Notes: generated by a model not told the origin, from the letters alone. A stretch of 22,953 nt of DNA from an uncultured Christensenella sp. (GCA_910578765.1 CAJTRW010000019.1:10769-33721); one strand, 5' to 3'. Shown: positions 15,351-21,616, numbered from the stretch's first letter. Program-made: numbers and translations.

Positions 15351-16622
15351 CTACACTCTCTTTTCGTTATTTTTTTTCAGGGGAAGCGCAATTTCGGTCT
15401 CGAACCCCTCGCCCGCCTCGCTTGAAAAAATGCATCGCCCGCCGAGTTTTTCGACCTTTTCACGCATGCCTTTCAGACCGAAGCCTTCCTTTATTTCACC
15501 GTTTACGCCTATTCCGTTATCGGAAATATACAGACATATTTCGGAAAAAACTTTTTTAAGCTCCACATAAAACGCCGTCGCCTTGCCGTGCCTGATACCG
15601 TTGGAAAGACACTCTTTCAGGCTGTTGCAAAGCAGTCTGCTTTCCTCCACGCCCGCGGCGACGTCCTCCAAATCGTAACGGATTTTCAGCTCCGTTCCAT
15701 CCAGGGTCTGGGCGATTATTTCCTCTATCTCCTCCCTCAAAGGCTTTGCCGCTGCCCTGCCCGCGAGGAGGTGAACGCTTTCACGCATTTGGTCAAGCGC
15801 GTTTTTGGCGTGTATGTTGGCGGATATCATCTTGCTTTTGGCTTCCTGCGGGTCGGTGTCTATAAGCAGCTTGGCGGCTTCCGTCAGCATTATGACCGTC
15901 GTCATGGAGTGTCCCGCATTGTCGTGTATATCCTTTGCTATGCGGTTGCGCTCCTCGTAGACGGCGGTGCGCGAAAGCTCGTCATAGACGTCCTTTAACT
16001 GCGCTCGGTTTTCGTCCGCCTCGTTAAGCGCAAATCTCAAATGCAAGTTCATGCCGTAGAATCTTATTATAAAATTTACTATGGCGAAGTGCGCGCCGAG
16101 AATAAACAAGCCTATTATAATGTCGCCCACTATCGACACAATGCTGTCGTAAAGCGACGTGCCCTTATATATGACCACCCAGCCGCACACGTAAGAAATT
16201 ACGAACAGACCGCAGCTTACGCCGAAAAGTATTGCGTTGGACTTCATTTCCCCTATGGAAATGTAAAATTGCGTTAAAACCACGCAGTACAGCGCGGAAA
16301 GATAAGAGTTGCCCGTGAACATGCAAAGCGCCAGCATTAAAACCGAGTCCGCCGCATAAAAAACAATGCGCAGGGCGAACTGCTTGACCGCAAACGAGTC
16401 TATTATTTCCAAAACGGCAAGGACAAGACAGCACCCGACGACGGTTATAAGCATGCCGACGTTTTCCTTGGCGCGGAATACGGTGGCGTACTGCGCGCAG
16501 ACGAGAATTTCTATAACGAGCAGCAAGGCTATAAGTATAAGCTTGATATACTTGACAAGCTGTTTGTCGTTTAAATTCAGTTTGAACTTTTTATCCATTT
16601 TATTACACTGTTCAGCGAGCAA
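15351..16622 (-). CDS. Membrane sensor histidine kinase (HisKA_3 type)
   Basis: 423 residues from the longest start. Six predicted transmembrane helices (about 28-215) form the sensor with almost no extracellular loop, as in DesK-like kinases. The dimerisation/phosphotransfer box YEERNRIAKDIHDNAGHSM contains the phosphoacceptor His233. The HATPase domain has NSLKECLSNGIRHG (N box) and ISDNGIGVNGEIKEGFGLKGMREKVEKLGG (G boxes). It should autophosphorylate and pass phosphate to the response regulator encoded immediately downstream. The longest start is a TTG at 16622 with GAGGA too close; the ATG at 16598 (eight residues shorter) is an alternative. Either way the start lies inside the end of the RadC gene, which suggests translational coupling. 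Confidence 0.95.
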   Translation of the reverse strand: MLAEQCNKMDKKFKLNLNDKQLVKYIKLILIALLLVIEILVCAQYATVFRAKENVGMLITVVGCCLVLAVLEIIDSFAVKQFALRIVFYAADSVLMLALCMFTGNSYLSALYCVVLTQFYISIGEMKSNAILFGVSCGLFVISYVCGWVVIYKGTSLYDSIVSIVGDIIIGLFILGAHFAIVNFIIRFYGMNLHLRFALNEADENRAQLKDVYDELSRTAVYEERNRIAKDIHDNAGHSMTTVIMLTEAAKLLIDTDPQEAKSKMISANIHAKNALDQMRESVHLLAGRAAAKPLREEIEEIIAQTLDGTELKIRYDLEDVAAGVEESRLLCNSLKECLSNGIRHGKATAFYVELKKVFSEICLYISDNGIGVNGEIKEGFGLKGMREKVEKLGGRCIFSSEAGEGFETEIALPLKKNNEKRV

Positions 16623-17314
16623 TCCTCGCGTATTGCGTCGAGTTTGCCGCAGTCGTTATAACTGAAAATATCGTCGTCGGAGGCGTATATCATGTGGTCC
16701 CAAAGTCTGACGTTGTTCATGGCGCAAATCATCGCCATCTCGCGCGTAAAAATTTCGTCGTTGCCGGACGGCGCGGAACCGCCCGACGGGTGGTTATGCG
16801 CTATCAAGAGACCCTTCGGTTTTACCAGCGCGATATTGCGCACAACGCCGTCGAAAGAGGCGGAAGCGCGGTTGGCGTCGCTGTCGGTATAGGTGAAAAC
16901 GCGCTTTATCCTTCCGCCCGCTTCTATATAGTACATTTCGAGGAATTCTTCCTCCCTGCCGCGCATGCGCAGTTTTACAAACTGTCTGCAATCGCCGTAG
17001 CTTTTAAGCTTTGCCACGCCCTCTATCCTGCCGGCGCGCTCGGCGCAAAGTCCGACGCAACGCAGATAATACGCCGCCGCGTCGCCCACTCCGTCGACGC
17101 TTTTCAGCTCCTCCGCGTCGGCTTTGAATATTTCCGCAAGGGAACAAAATCTTTCCAAAAGGGCGTGCGCTATAGGATTGGTATTCACGCGCGGGAAAGC
17201 GTTGAAAAGCAGAATTTCCAATATCTCGTGGTCGTAAAGGTTTTCGCCGCTATCCAGCTTGGCATACATGCGCTTCCTGTGCCCTTCGTGCAAGATTTTT
17301 ACCCCGTTTTTCAA
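16577..17314 (-). CDS. RadC family JAB/MPN-domain protein
   Basis: 245 residues. The N-terminal helix-hairpin-helix part includes HEGHRKRMYAKL, LEILLFNAFPRVNTNPIAHALL and LKSVDGVGDAAAYYL. The C-terminal JAB/MPN (JAMM-like) domain has the metal site H173-x-H175-PSG...PSGND with Asp186. The usual RadC run TLNSSPVHPRE is replaced by TYTDSDANRASASFDG, so it is a divergent member. The molecular role of RadC proteins is unsettled despite the 'DNA repair' name. The start is uncertain: TTG at 17314 without a clear ribosome binding site, or TTG at 17290 with GGGG nearby. Its last codons overlap the histidine kinase start, making radC-kinase-regulator a likely three-gene unit. Confidence 0.88.
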   Translation of the reverse strand: MKNGVKILHEGHRKRMYAKLDSGENLYDHEILEILLFNAFPRVNTNPIAHALLERFCSLAEIFKADAEELKSVDGVGDAAAYYLRCVGLCAERAGRIEGVAKLKSYGDCRQFVKLRMRGREEEFLEMYYIEAGGRIKRVFTYTDSDANRASASFDGVVRNIALVKPKGLLIAHNHPSGGSAPSGNDEIFTREMAMICAMNNVRLWDHMIYASDDDIFSYNDCGKLDAIREDCSLNSVIKWIKSSN

Positions 17315-17331
17315 ATAGTAGTTAAATTCAT

Positions 17332-17360
17332 TTTACCATAAAAAATAAAAAGTGTATAAT
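17332..17360 (+). promoter_or_regulatory. Promoter of the M20 peptidase-YiiX operon
   Basis: TTTACC (17332-17337), 17-base spacer, TATAAT (17355-17360). The GTG at 17352 that opens the reading frame lies within this promoter, so the start must be further downstream. Confidence 0.75.
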
Positions 17361-17396
17361 ATTTTTGAAGATAAATTTAAATTAGGCGGCGTTAAC

Positions 17397-18647
17397 GTGA
17401 ATTATTTTGAAGAATGTATTAAAAGAATTTCGGAAAGCGTGAAGTACGACTCCTCGCAATACCCCGCGAAAGAGGGCAAGCCCTTCGGCGACGGCGCGGC
17501 GGACTGTCTTAACCATTTTCTTGCGCTGGCGCAAAGCTACGGCTTCGAAACGGTCAATTACGACAACTATATCGGCGAGGTAAAATTCGGCAAGGGAAAG
17601 GATTTCGCCGTGCTTGCACATCTGGACGTTGTACCCGCGGGCGGCGGCTGGACGCACGAACCCTTCGGCGGCGAAACAGATTGCGCCGCCGGCAGAATTT
17701 GGGGCAGGGGAACCATGGACGACAAGGGTCCGGCGATAATTTCGCTTATCTGCCTTAAAGCGCTTAAAGACGAGGGCTTTAAACCCAAACGCACTATAAA
17801 GCTTATTGTAGGCTGCAACGAGGAAAACGGTTGGGAATGCATAAACTACTATAACAAACATGCCGTTATGCCCGAGGAGGGATTTTCCCCCGACGCCGAC
17901 TTCCCCGTTATTTACGCCGAAAAGGGAATTTTGCAGTTGAGGCTTAAATTCGCCTGCGGCGGATTTACGCACCTTTCCGGCGGCGAGCGCGCAAACATGG
18001 TTTGCGATTACTGCGAGGTATGCGCGCCCCGCGACGACGAAAAGCTGAAAAGATACAACCTCGGATACAATGACGGAAAAGTAATTTCCCGCGGGAAATC
18101 CGCGCACGGCTCCACGCCCGAGCTGGGTGTGAACGCAATATCTCCCATGCTTGAATATCTTGGGCTTGACGATATTCATACCCTGCTTTTCAAGGACGGG
18201 TTCGGACTGAAAAAGCTGTGCGACGACACGGGTCGGCTTACCCTTTCCCCCAACGTAGTAAGGCAGGACGGGGAAAATATTTTCTTCGACTGCGATATAC
18301 GCTACCCCGCTTCGTATAAAATGCAGGACGTGCTGGACGCTGTTTCCGCGCGCGGGGTCGGATACGAAATTATACACGCGCAGGCTCCGCTTTACAACGA
18401 AAAAAACTGCGCGCTTGTAACAACGCTTTGTTCCGTGTATAACGAGGTAACGGGCAAAGAGGCTAAGCCCGTAGCCATTGGCGGCGGAACTTACGCGCGG
18501 GCTTTGAAATGCGGCGCGGCTTTCGGACCCGAGGAGGACGGCGAGGAAAACACCGTTCACAAAGCGGACGAATATATATCGTTCGAAAAAATAAAAAAAT
18601 GCTTTGAAATTTATAAGCTTGCCTTAAAACGGCTGACGGAAAAATGA
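17397..18647 (+). CDS. M20 family dipeptidase (PepV/Sapep-like)
   Basis: 416 residues from the corrected start. Two-zinc M20 motifs: VLAHLDVVPAGGGWTHEPF with His75, RIWGRGTMDDKGPAI with the bridging Asp108, GCNEENGWECINYY with the catalytic/metal Glu pair, SPDADFPVIYAEKG, and the last ligand His in GEENTVHKADEYIS. The insertion between the halves and the length match the PepV/Sapep dipeptidases, which cleave dipeptides in the cytoplasm; there is no signal peptide. The frame extends to a GTG at 17352 inside the promoter; GTG at 17397 has AGGCGG seven bases upstream and is preferred. The stop overlaps the next start by ATGA. Confidence 0.94.
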   Translation: MNYFEECIKRISESVKYDSSQYPAKEGKPFGDGAADCLNHFLALAQSYGFETVNYDNYIGEVKFGKGKDFAVLAHLDVVPAGGGWTHEPFGGETDCAAGRIWGRGTMDDKGPAIISLICLKALKDEGFKPKRTIKLIVGCNEENGWECINYYNKHAVMPEEGFSPDADFPVIYAEKGILQLRLKFACGGFTHLSGGERANMVCDYCEVCAPRDDEKLKRYNLGYNDGKVISRGKSAHGSTPELGVNAISPMLEYLGLDDIHTLLFKDGFGLKKLCDDTGRLTLSPNVVRQDGENIFFDCDIRYPASYKMQDVLDAVSARGVGYEIIHAQAPLYNEKNCALVTTLCSVYNEVTGKEAKPVAIGGGTYARALKCGAAFGPEEDGEENTVHKADEYISFEKIKKCFEIYKLALKRLTEK

Positions 18648-19498
18648 AAAAGAGGCTGAAAAAACTTTCCAAAAGAGCTACGGCTTTAATAGTGTGCGCG
18701 GCGATTGTCGGCAGTATAGCAATCGTCTGTTTAAGCATGCAGATTGCTTTTATGCAGGCGGACAAAATAAAATGCTGGACGCCTTCATACGAAAAAGCCG
18801 ATATCTCCGCCATGCTCGACGCACCCGAAGCCGAGCGCGACTACGCGCTTTTATACCGGCAGACCGGTCTTACGAAGGCGGGCATAGACAGATGCCTTGA
18901 AAGAAGCGACGGCAAACGGCGCATTTTAGACATTCAGTCGGACTACTTCGGTAAATACGAGGTGGAAAACGGATTTTTTGCGCCCTTCGTCTGCACGGAT
19001 TATATAGACAAATATATAAGCCACGTATTTTTGGAGGACGGGGATATTATAGTTACCTCCTCCACTCACTTTTCGGGTTGGCGTATAGGGCATGCGGGGC
19101 TTGTGACCGATGGAGATTATAACAGAGTCATACAGGCGAGCGCGTACGGCTCTACCAGCGAAATAGGGAAAATGGGCGACTTCACGGACAGAGTGAATTT
19201 TATGGTCCTGCGCGTCAAGGACGAATACGTTAACGACGAAACGCGCGGCGAAATTGCCAAATACGCCGCTGAAAATTTGTGCGGTAAAAAATACGACATT
19301 TCCGCGGGAGTACTTTCAAGCAAAAATAAAGTAAAGCGCACGCAGTGCGCTCACCTTGTATGGTACGCATACAAGCAGTTCGGCATAGACATTGACGGCA
19401 ACGGCGGACCGGTCGTCACGCCGCGGAATATCGCCAATTCCCCGAAAACCGAGCTTTTACAGGTATTCGGCTTCGACCCCGTGAAATTGTGGCGATAA
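18644..19498 (+). CDS. Membrane-anchored YiiX/C92-like permuted papain-fold hydrolase
   Basis: 284 residues. A basic N terminus and one transmembrane helix (about 13-37, ALIVCAAIVGSIAIVCLSM) place the rest outside the cell. The domain from about 120 has the permuted NlpC/P60 order, with His before Cys: LEDGDIIVT, RIGHAGLVTD with the His, then RTQCAHLVWYAYKQFGIDI with the nucleophile Cys. This pattern fits the YiiX/YebB-type permuted amidases, which act on amide or acyl bonds; the true substrate is unknown. About 85 residues between the helix and the domain are unrecognised. Translational coupling (ATGA) with the dipeptidase suggests a shared role, perhaps turnover of cell-wall peptides. Confidence 0.82.
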   Translation: MKKRLKKLSKRATALIVCAAIVGSIAIVCLSMQIAFMQADKIKCWTPSYEKADISAMLDAPEAERDYALLYRQTGLTKAGIDRCLERSDGKRRILDIQSDYFGKYEVENGFFAPFVCTDYIDKYISHVFLEDGDIIVTSSTHFSGWRIGHAGLVTDGDYNRVIQASAYGSTSEIGKMGDFTDRVNFMVLRVKDEYVNDETRGEIAKYAAENLCGKKYDISAGVLSSKNKVKRTQCAHLVWYAYKQFGIDIDGNGGPVVTPRNIANSPKTELLQVFGFDPVKLWR

Positions 19499-19512
19499 AT
19501 TTATTAAATGAG

Positions 19513-19541
19513 TTGACAAAAAAAAAGTTATTTAATATAAT
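19513..19541 (+). promoter_or_regulatory. Perfect consensus promoter upstream of tRNA-Arg
   Basis: TTGACA (19513-19518), 17-base spacer, TATAAT (19536-19541): a perfect match to both boxes. The transcript would run through 175 structured bases before tRNA-Arg. Confidence 0.9.
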
Positions 19542-19564
19542 AAGTAAGCTGTTTGAAAAAACGC

Positions 19565-19732
19565 ATGGCGCGTCGGCGCATTTTAAAATACAGTACGGCG
19601 CACTTTTTGGACTTGCGTCCCGCGCGAACGGTGACCGAGGCGGCGGCTTACCTTACCGCCGACGAGAAGTCTGCGGAACCAAAGGCCGGCCTTTGGAGCA
19701 ATTTAAAACTTAATAATTATATGCACCGTTAG
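19565..19732 (+). CDS. Possible 55-residue small protein or structured leader RNA
   Basis: An open frame from ATG 19565 to TAG 19732, 55 codons, starting MARRRILKYSTAHFLDLRPA and continuing through RTVTEAAAYLTADEKSAEPK. Third codon positions are GC-rich as in the neighbouring chromosomal genes, which favours coding. Against it: no ribosome binding site, and the last ten bases overlap tRNA-Arg. The same DNA also holds hairpins (GGCGG/CCGCC around 19640-19660 and the perfect palindrome CCAAAGGCCGGCCTTTGG), so a noncoding leader of the tRNA transcript is equally possible. No known family recognised. Confidence 0.3.
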   Translation: MARRRILKYSTAHFLDLRPARTVTEAAAYLTADEKSAEPKAGLWSNLKLNNYMHR

Positions 19733-19799
19733 CTCAACTGGATAGAGCGTTGGTCTACGGAACCAAAGGCTAGGGATTCGAATTCCTTACGGTGCACCA
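19723..19799 (+). tRNA. tRNA-Arg(ACG)
   Basis: 77 bases including an encoded CCA end. Acceptor stem GCACCGT/ACGGTGC is perfect. D arm GCTC/GAGC. Anticodon arm TTGGT-CTACGGA-ACCAA with anticodon ACG (read as ICG, arginine CGN codons). Variable AGGCT. T arm AGGGA-TTCGAAT-TCCTT. It is intact. Its last bases and the ten after it recur downstream as attachment-like repeats. Confidence 0.97.
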
Positions 19800-19809
19800 A
19801 ACGCAACCT
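19781..19809 (+). repeat. Attachment-like repeat, copy A (tRNA-Arg 3' end)
   Basis: 29 bases covering the end of the T arm, the 3' acceptor strand, CCA and ten bases beyond; identical to 21617-21645. The core TACGGTGCACCA also occurs at 20916-20927. Repeats of a tRNA 3' end are typical of integration sites for tyrosine-recombinase elements. Confidence 0.85.
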
Positions 19810-19850
19810 AATTCGAATACTTACTGAAAGTATCGGGTTAGGTTATTTTC
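19805..19850 (+). terminator. Terminator of tRNA-Arg
   Basis: Outer stem AACCTAA/TTAGGTT and inner stem CGAATACTT/AAGTATCG, then a T-rich tract. It overlaps the end of repeat copy A. Confidence 0.8.
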
Positions 19851-19903
19851 TTTTATATGCAAATTTAAGCGCAAGCACCATTTTGAGTTTGCCTATAATA
19901 CAG

Positions 19904-19932
19904 TTGAAAATAAAGTGAATTTGTGATACATT
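19904..19932 (+). promoter_or_regulatory. Candidate promoter of the kinase-acetyltransferase cassette
   Basis: TTGAAA (19904-19909), 17-base spacer, TACATT (19927-19932), only six bases before the ATG at 19939. The message would be nearly leaderless, in line with the missing ribosome binding site. Confidence 0.45.
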
Positions 19933-19938
19933 ATTTTT

Positions 19939-20448
19939 ATGGTAATTTTAATTTCGGGAACAACGCATACGGGCAAAACAGCTTTATCGCAACGGCTTAT
20001 GGAAAAATATAAAATTCCGTATTTTTCTATTGACCATTTAAAAATGGGGTTAATCAGAAGCTGTAAAACTTCGCTTACGGTAAATGACGATAAAGGACTA
20101 ACGCCGTATCTGTGGTCGATAGTAAAGGAAATGATAAAGACTGCAATAGAGAACAAACAAAATATTATAATAGAAGGTTGCTATATTCCATTTGATTGGC
20201 AAAAAGATTTTGACGAAAGTTACTTGCAGGAAATCAATTTTTTTTGTCTTATTATGACTACCGAATATATCGAAAATAACTTTTCGGAAATTTTAAAATT
20301 CGAAAGTATTATTGAAAAGCGTATTACAACCGACATAAACAAGGCTGATTTGATAGCAGACAATAAAACAAATTTAAAACTTTGTAAAGAATATGATTTG
20401 GAATATATCTTAATTGATAAAAATTACAAAATAGAAATTGAGTTATGA
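19939..20448 (+). CDS. P-loop kinase-like NTPase
   Basis: 169 residues. The Walker A loop is GTTHTGKT (residues 7-14). FSIDHLKMGLIRS follows, like the nucleoside/small-molecule kinase group, and IIIEGCYIPFDWQKDF resembles a Walker B/lid transition. This suggests a small-molecule kinase of the adenylate-kinase-like group that phosphorylates an unknown substrate. The C terminus (about 130-169) is Lys/Asn/Ile-rich. Codon use is AT-rich, unlike the genes left of tRNA-Arg. No ribosome binding site is visible. The stop overlaps the next start by ATGA, so kinase and acetyltransferase are made together; pairs of phosphotransferase and acetyltransferase can modify a common small molecule such as an antibiotic, which is an inference here. 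Confidence 0.8.
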   Translation: MVILISGTTHTGKTALSQRLMEKYKIPYFSIDHLKMGLIRSCKTSLTVNDDKGLTPYLWSIVKEMIKTAIENKQNIIIEGCYIPFDWQKDFDESYLQEINFFCLIMTTEYIENNFSEILKFESIIEKRITTDINKADLIADNKTNLKLCKEYDLEYILIDKNYKIEIEL

Positions 20449-20897
20449 TTATACGACAATATAAAAATAAAGATTGCGATATAGTGTCAAAATTATTTTA
20501 TGAAACAGTCCATTCCGTCAACGCAAAAGACTATATGGTGGAACAACTTTCAGTTTGGGCAAATAATGCCGACAGCTTAAAAATACGGCGTAACGATTTA
20601 TTAAAACAACATACTTTAATCGCCGAAATTAGCGGCGTTATTGTCGGTTTTGGCAGTATCGATAAATCGGGATATTTAGACTTGCTTTTTGTACACAAAG
20701 ATTATCAAAAACAAGGCGTTGCCACAGCTTTATGTAATGGATTAGAGAAAGATTTATCAATAATAAAGACTTATTCTTCAATTACTGCAAAGCCGTTTTT
20801 TGAAAGGCGTGGGTATGTCGTAGTTAAAGCACAAGAAGTAGAGCGTTTAGGCGTTAAACTGAAAAACTATGAAATGCAAAAGAAAAACGCAACCTAA
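20445..20897 (+). CDS. GNAT family N-acetyltransferase
   Basis: 150 residues with the GNAT fold: MIIRQYKNKDCDIVSKLFYETVHSV, the central strands TLIAEISGVIVGFGSIDKSGYLDLLFVHKDY, the acetyl-CoA pyrophosphate loop QKQGVATAL, then ITAKPFFERRGYVVVKAQEVERLGVKLKNYEMQK. The end resembles YafP-like acetyltransferases. It moves an acetyl group from acetyl-CoA to an amine; the substrate is unknown. The stop codon and last residues (NAT) lie within the hairpin repeat that precedes attachment-like copy B, so the gene's end was shaped by that junction. AT-rich codon use as in the kinase gene. Confidence 0.92.
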   Translation: MIIRQYKNKDCDIVSKLFYETVHSVNAKDYMVEQLSVWANNADSLKIRRNDLLKQHTLIAEISGVIVGFGSIDKSGYLDLLFVHKDYQKQGVATALCNGLEKDLSIIKTYSSITAKPFFERRGYVVVKAQEVERLGVKLKNYEMQKKNAT

Positions 20898-20916
20898 TAT
20901 TCGAATTAGGTTGCGT
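20887..20916 (+). repeat. Perfect 12-bp hairpin repeating the sequence after tRNA-Arg
   Basis: ACGCAACCTAAT (20887-20898) pairs perfectly with ATTAGGTTGCGT (20905-20916), loop ATTCGA. The left arm and loop nearly repeat the sequence that follows tRNA-Arg at 19801-19818. It overlaps the GNAT stop codon and joins copy B without a gap. There is no T run, so it is probably a recombination scar rather than a normal terminator. Confidence 0.75.
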
Positions 20917-20927
20917 ACGGTGCACCA
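20916..20927 (+). repeat. Attachment-like repeat, copy B (12-base core)
   Basis: TACGGTGCACCA, identical to the 3' acceptor end and CCA of tRNA-Arg. It marks the boundary between the kinase/GNAT cassette and the XRE/peptide cassette and is followed at once by a strong terminator hairpin. Confidence 0.75.
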
Positions 20928-20932
20928 TTCCG

Positions 20933-20966
20933 AACGCAAGTCGAAAACCACGACTTGCGTTTTTTC
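20933..20966 (+). terminator. Terminator after copy B
   Basis: 11-bp stem AACGCAAGTCG/CGACTTGCGTT, loop of seven bases, T run. It stands at the same position relative to CCA as the terminator of tRNA-Arg. Confidence 0.85.
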
Positions 20967-20979
20967 TTATTAATATTGA

Positions 20980-21012
20980 AAAACGCAGGAGGCGGTAAAC
21001 TTCCTGCGTTTT
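20980..21012. terminator. Terminator of the minus-strand XRE gene
   Basis: 11-bp stem AAAACGCAGGA (20980-20990) with TCCTGCGTTTT (21002-21012), directly after the XRE stop. It can work in both directions. Confidence 0.8.
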
Positions 21013-21015
21013 ATT

Positions 21016-21255
21016 TTAATCTTCATCTTCTAAATCCATAAAATAATCTCTATCAAAAAACTCTGACAAAGTAATCTCTGCTCCATCGCAAAAACTTTTA
21101 ATTGTTGTTACTTTCGGGCATTTTGTACGACCTTTCATTAAGTCATAAAGAGCCGACGGCGATTTACCCCCATTTAAGCACACATTACAAATATTTTTAC
21201 CTTTTTCTTCGCATATTTCTTCGATACGTTTTAAAATTGCTTCGTTTGTTTTCAT
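21016..21255 (-). CDS. XRE-family repressor of the mini-cassette
   Basis: 79 residues, one helix-turn-helix domain: ILKRIEEICEEKGKNICNVCLNGGKSPSALYDLMKGRTKCPKVTTIKSFCDGAEITLSEFFDRD. The recognition helix lies about residues 31-42 (KSPSALYDLMKG). It has no sensor or catalytic part. It is divergent from a 52-residue membrane peptide gene, and the 165 bases between them hold a strong promoter for the peptide and three TTCCACGA-containing operator candidates. One candidate covers the -10 box (TATAAT, 21294-21299 on the minus strand) of its own weak promoter. It is therefore most likely an autoregulated repressor of the peptide. Confidence 0.85.
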   Translation of the reverse strand: MKTNEAILKRIEEICEEKGKNICNVCLNGGKSPSALYDLMKGRTKCPKVTTIKSFCDGAEITLSEFFDRDYFMDLEDED

Positions 21256-21280
21256 AATAAATCGTGAAATTTCTTATCGT

Positions 21281-21306
21281 TATTCCACGATTTATTATAT
21301 GGAATA
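21281..21306. promoter_or_regulatory. Operator candidate O1 over the repressor's own promoter
   Basis: Inverted repeat TATTCCA (21281-21287) / TGGAATA (21300-21306), with TTCCACGA at 21283-21290. It covers the TATAAT of the minus-strand XRE promoter. Confidence 0.55.
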
Positions 21307-21320
21307 CAAATAAATTTCTC

Positions 21321-21336
21321 TCGTGGAATTCCACGA
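21321..21336. promoter_or_regulatory. Operator candidate O2, perfect 16-bp palindrome
   Basis: TCGTGGAATTCCACGA reads the same on both strands. It ends two bases before the -35 box of the peptide promoter. Confidence 0.75.
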
Positions 21337-21338
21337 AA

Positions 21339-21367
21339 TTGACTTGCAGATTTAATTTTGATATAAT
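21339..21367 (+). promoter_or_regulatory. Promoter of the 52-residue membrane peptide gene
   Basis: TTGACT (21339-21344), 17-base spacer, TATAAT (21362-21367). It is flanked by O2 on one side and O3 on the other. Confidence 0.85.
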
Positions 21368-21370
21368 GTT

Positions 21371-21386
21371 TTACGGAATTCCACGA
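21371..21386. promoter_or_regulatory. Operator candidate O3 at the transcription start
   Basis: TTACGGAATTCCACGA: the right half is identical to O2, the left half differs at three positions. It covers the expected start of the peptide transcript, with its centre 50 bases from that of O2. Confidence 0.65.
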
Positions 21387-21419
21387 AAATCTGCTTGTAA
21401 ACTTATGTAAAGGTAATAA

Positions 21420-21578
21420 ATGAAAAAAAAGATATTAAAGTATATAATAATCGGTGTCGGCGTTTCGGTATATGTTACGGTAGGCCTAATTCAATTTTGT
21501 TGCATATATGACGTACAAGGGAATAATATATGGAGTTATCTTAAAGAGTATTGGACTTGGTACAAAACTTTATTTTGA
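21420..21578 (+). CDS. 52-residue single-span membrane peptide under XRE control
   Basis: Starts MKKKILKYIIIGVGVSVYVT: a Lys-rich N terminus, then one hydrophobic helix (about residues 8-29) ending in FCCIY, then a polar/aromatic tail with YLKEYWTWYKTLF. The ATG has AAAGG six bases upstream and a consensus promoter 53 bases upstream, flanked by palindromic operators. It has no recognised family. The features (short, basic, one membrane span, aromatic tail, tight repression by a small divergent repressor, location in a tRNA-bounded mini-cassette) fit a toxin-like or membrane-acting peptide, but could also be a small regulatory or superinfection-type protein. The gene lies 38 bases before attachment-like copy C. 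Confidence 0.7.
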   Translation: MKKKILKYIIIGVGVSVYVTVGLIQFCCIYDVQGNNIWSYLKEYWTWYKTLF

Positions 21579-21616
21579 TTAAACACGATTTAAACGGCAA
21601 TGTGGCGGGCGCCTGA

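Noticed and set aside
17382..18560. 392-codon minus-strand frame opposite the M20 peptidase
   Set aside because: The plus strand has all M20 metal motifs; the antisense frame is a by-product of GC-rich codon use.
19489..19713. 74-codon plus frame overlapping the YiiX-like gene end
   Set aside because: It starts within the previous gene, upstream of the promoter, and its product is Gly/Arg-rich with no structure; the frame from 19565 has better codon use.
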